This document shows positions 40,408 through 41,570 of a stretch of DNA of 41,570 bases, piece by piece. Numbering within the stretch: the first letter of the stretch is position 1; the number at the start of each line of letters is the position of its first letter. Origin of the DNA: Niabella sp. (lineage in GTDB: Bacteria > Bacteroidota > Bacteroidia > Chitinophagales > Chitinophagaceae); contig JAGIAQ010000015.1 in the NCBI GenBank assembly GCA_017744795.1, forward strand, positions 7,056 through 48,625, written 5' to 3'. The position numbers and the translations under genes were made by a program. The notes below the pieces were generated by a model. The model saw nothing but the letters and a program-made list of their open reading frames with translations. It had not been told where the DNA came from and did not search any database.

Positions 40408-41570
40408 TTACGTATTTGCTTTCTTCTTCTTCAGATGCAGCACATAGTAGGCAACTCCGGCGCTGGTCAGCATCATCAGGGTTCCGGCAATAAAAGGTGC
40501 TCCGGGGAAATAAACCGGCGCGCTATTATGACTAAAGTAGTAAAAGAGCTGCGTCATCAATAGCGGGCCAAAGATAGAAGTGAGGCTCATAATACTATTT
40601 AGTCCGCCCTGTAAGGCGCCCTGTTCGTTGGGCGGCACCTGTTCCGAAATGATCGCCTGTAAGGCAGGCCCGGCGATACCCCCGAGGCAATACGGAACCA
40701 GGAAGGCATACATCATCCACCCCTCAGATGCAAAAGCAAAAAGCAACATGCCCAGGGCGTAAAGTAACAAACCGGTATAAACGCTTTTTTCATTGCCCAG
40801 TCGCGGATTGGTATAGCGGATGAGCCCGCCCTGTACGCCACCCACCAGTGCCCCTACAATGGCCAGTGAAATACCTACCTGCTTTTCGGTCCATTTAAAT
40901 TGGTCCATGGTAAAAAAACTCCAGTTGCTCTGCACGGCATGCCCGCCCAGGAATACAAAAAAGAAACACAATACCAGGTCCATAATGGCCGGGTATTTCA
41001 TAAATAATTGCAAAGACCCAACCGGGTTGGCTTTGGCCCAGTTAAAGGGTCGCCGGTTCTCCGGTTTTAATGATTCGGGCAATACGAAATAGCCGTACAG
41101 GAAATTCAGGAAACACAGTCCGGCCGCGGCAAAGAACGGCGCTCGAATACCCCAAACGGAAAGCAATCCGCCCAGGGCGGGCCCAATGATAAACCCCAGA
41201 CCAAAAGCCGCACCGATCAGTCCAAAATTTTTCGCGCGGTTCTCATTCGTGCTTACATCTGCGATATACGCCGTTGCGGCAGTAAAACTGGCCCCGGTGA
41301 TACCTGATAATACCCTCCCCACAAAAAGCAACGCATAGTTATGCGCAAAAGCCAGGATCAGATAGTCCACACAAAATCCCAGCAGCGAAACCAGGATCAC
41401 CGGCCGGCGCCCATAGCGGTCGCTGAGGTTTCCCAGCAGGGGTGAAAATAAAAACTGCATCAGCGCATAAGTAGTGATCAGGTAGCCGCCCCATTTGCTG
41501 GCTTCCCCAATAGACACATGTTTTAGAGAGGCGATCAGTTTAGGCATAACGGGAATGATCAACCCAAATC
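40408..41570 (-). CDS. MFS transporter of the TetA/DHA1 family (partial, N-terminus outside window)
   Basis: The open frame continues to the right edge: residues F-G-L precede IIPVMPKL, so the true start lies beyond the window. About 387 residues are visible. Motif A of the MFS appears as GNLSDRYGRRPVIL, and GVISGITGASF-like motif C is seen as GRVLSGITGASFTAATAYIADVS. The TCR/Tet subgroup drives proton-coupled drug export; substrate cannot be told from sequence. About eleven of the usual twelve helices are present, and the C-terminus is basic (HLKKKKANT). Confidence 0.9.
   Translation of the reverse strand, partial: FGLIIPVMPKLIASLKHVSIGEASKWGGYLITTYALMQFLFSPLLGNLSDRYGRRPVILVSLLGFCVDYLILAFAHNYALLFVGRVLSGITGASFTAATAYIADVSTNENRAKNFGLIGAAFGLGFIIGPALGGLLSVWGIRAPFFAAAGLCFLNFLYGYFVLPESLKPENRRPFNWAKANPVGSLQLFMKYPAIMDLVLCFFFVFLGGHAVQSNWSFFTMDQFKWTEKQVGISLAIVGALVGGVQGGLIRYTNPRLGNEKSVYTGLLLYALGMLLFAFASEGWMMYAFLVPYCLGGIAGPALQAIISEQVPPNEQGALQGGLNSIMSLTSIFGPLLMTQLFYYFSHNSAPVYFPGAPFIAGTLMMLTSAGVAYYVLHLKKKKANT

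Overview
The window is a chromosomal segment of a Bacteroidota bacterium, most likely of the Chitinophagaceae type. The evidence is the set of families present: LytS/LytTR signalling, DUF4932, DUF3667, DUF3098, DUF1080, a GH78 rhamnosidase, an Nfu protein with an N-terminal scaffold domain, a DksA-like protein with one zinc-finger cysteine, and an eukaryote-like IleRS. The -7 promoter elements read TAnnTTTG and starts lack Shine-Dalgarno sequences. No rRNA, tRNA, CRISPR array, intact insertion sequence or prophage was seen.

Layout. Positions 1-1678 hold the end of a FUSC/YccS membrane protein on the minus strand, cut by the window edge. Positions 1786-7164 are an accessory-looking block on the plus strand. 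A PIN-type toxin-antitoxin pair comes first, then a LytS-type kinase, a DUF4932 protein with an HExxH motif and a LytTR regulator, then a DUF1778-GNAT toxin-antitoxin pair behind an inverted repeat. Positions 7270-14715 carry an M16 peptidase, a DUF937-OmpA envelope protein, DUF3667, DUF1080 and leuS. Positions 14878-28944 are mostly core genes on the plus strand: DUF3098, uppP, a broken four-helix-bundle gene, hemL, ileS, a DksA-like gene with a histone-H1-like tail, a YcxB-like gene, a GNAT gene (minus), acpP, fabF, rnc, a lipoprotein, a cysteine desulfurase and an aspartyl protease with a PDZ domain. Positions 29073-33534 run on the minus strand: GH78 rhamnosidase, obg and a SET-domain gene. 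A TPP riboswitch at about 33620-33745 precedes a PnuC/PnuT transporter gene overlapped by an acyl-CoA-dehydrogenase-like gene. The remainder holds a small membrane protein, DinB-like, thioredoxin-like, NadR-kinase-like, nfu, an ArsC/Spx-like gene and a TetA-like MFS transporter cut by the right edge.

How the genes work together. uppP (undecaprenyl phosphate recycling), acpP-fabF (fatty acid synthesis), hemL (tetrapyrrole synthesis), leuS, ileS, obg and rnc (translation and RNA) are housekeeping functions. The cysteine desulfurase and nfu both belong to Fe-S cluster assembly but are not adjacent. The riboswitch implies that the transporter and the flavoprotein respond to thiamine pyrophosphate.

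Main points to re-examine. (1) IleRS reads G-I-H-H where class I synthetases have HxGH. (2) Intergenic regions carry many degenerate arrays of different words that share a 7-nt period. Several such arrays lie inside or at the ends of genes, notably in the editing domains of both LeuRS and IleRS and at the start of hemL. (3) A structured element with a terminator-like 3' end lies on the minus strand at about 37731-37880 and looks like a small RNA. (4) The riboswitch drives an unusual transporter-flavoprotein pair. (5) The kinase and regulator genes are split by a putative metalloprotease.
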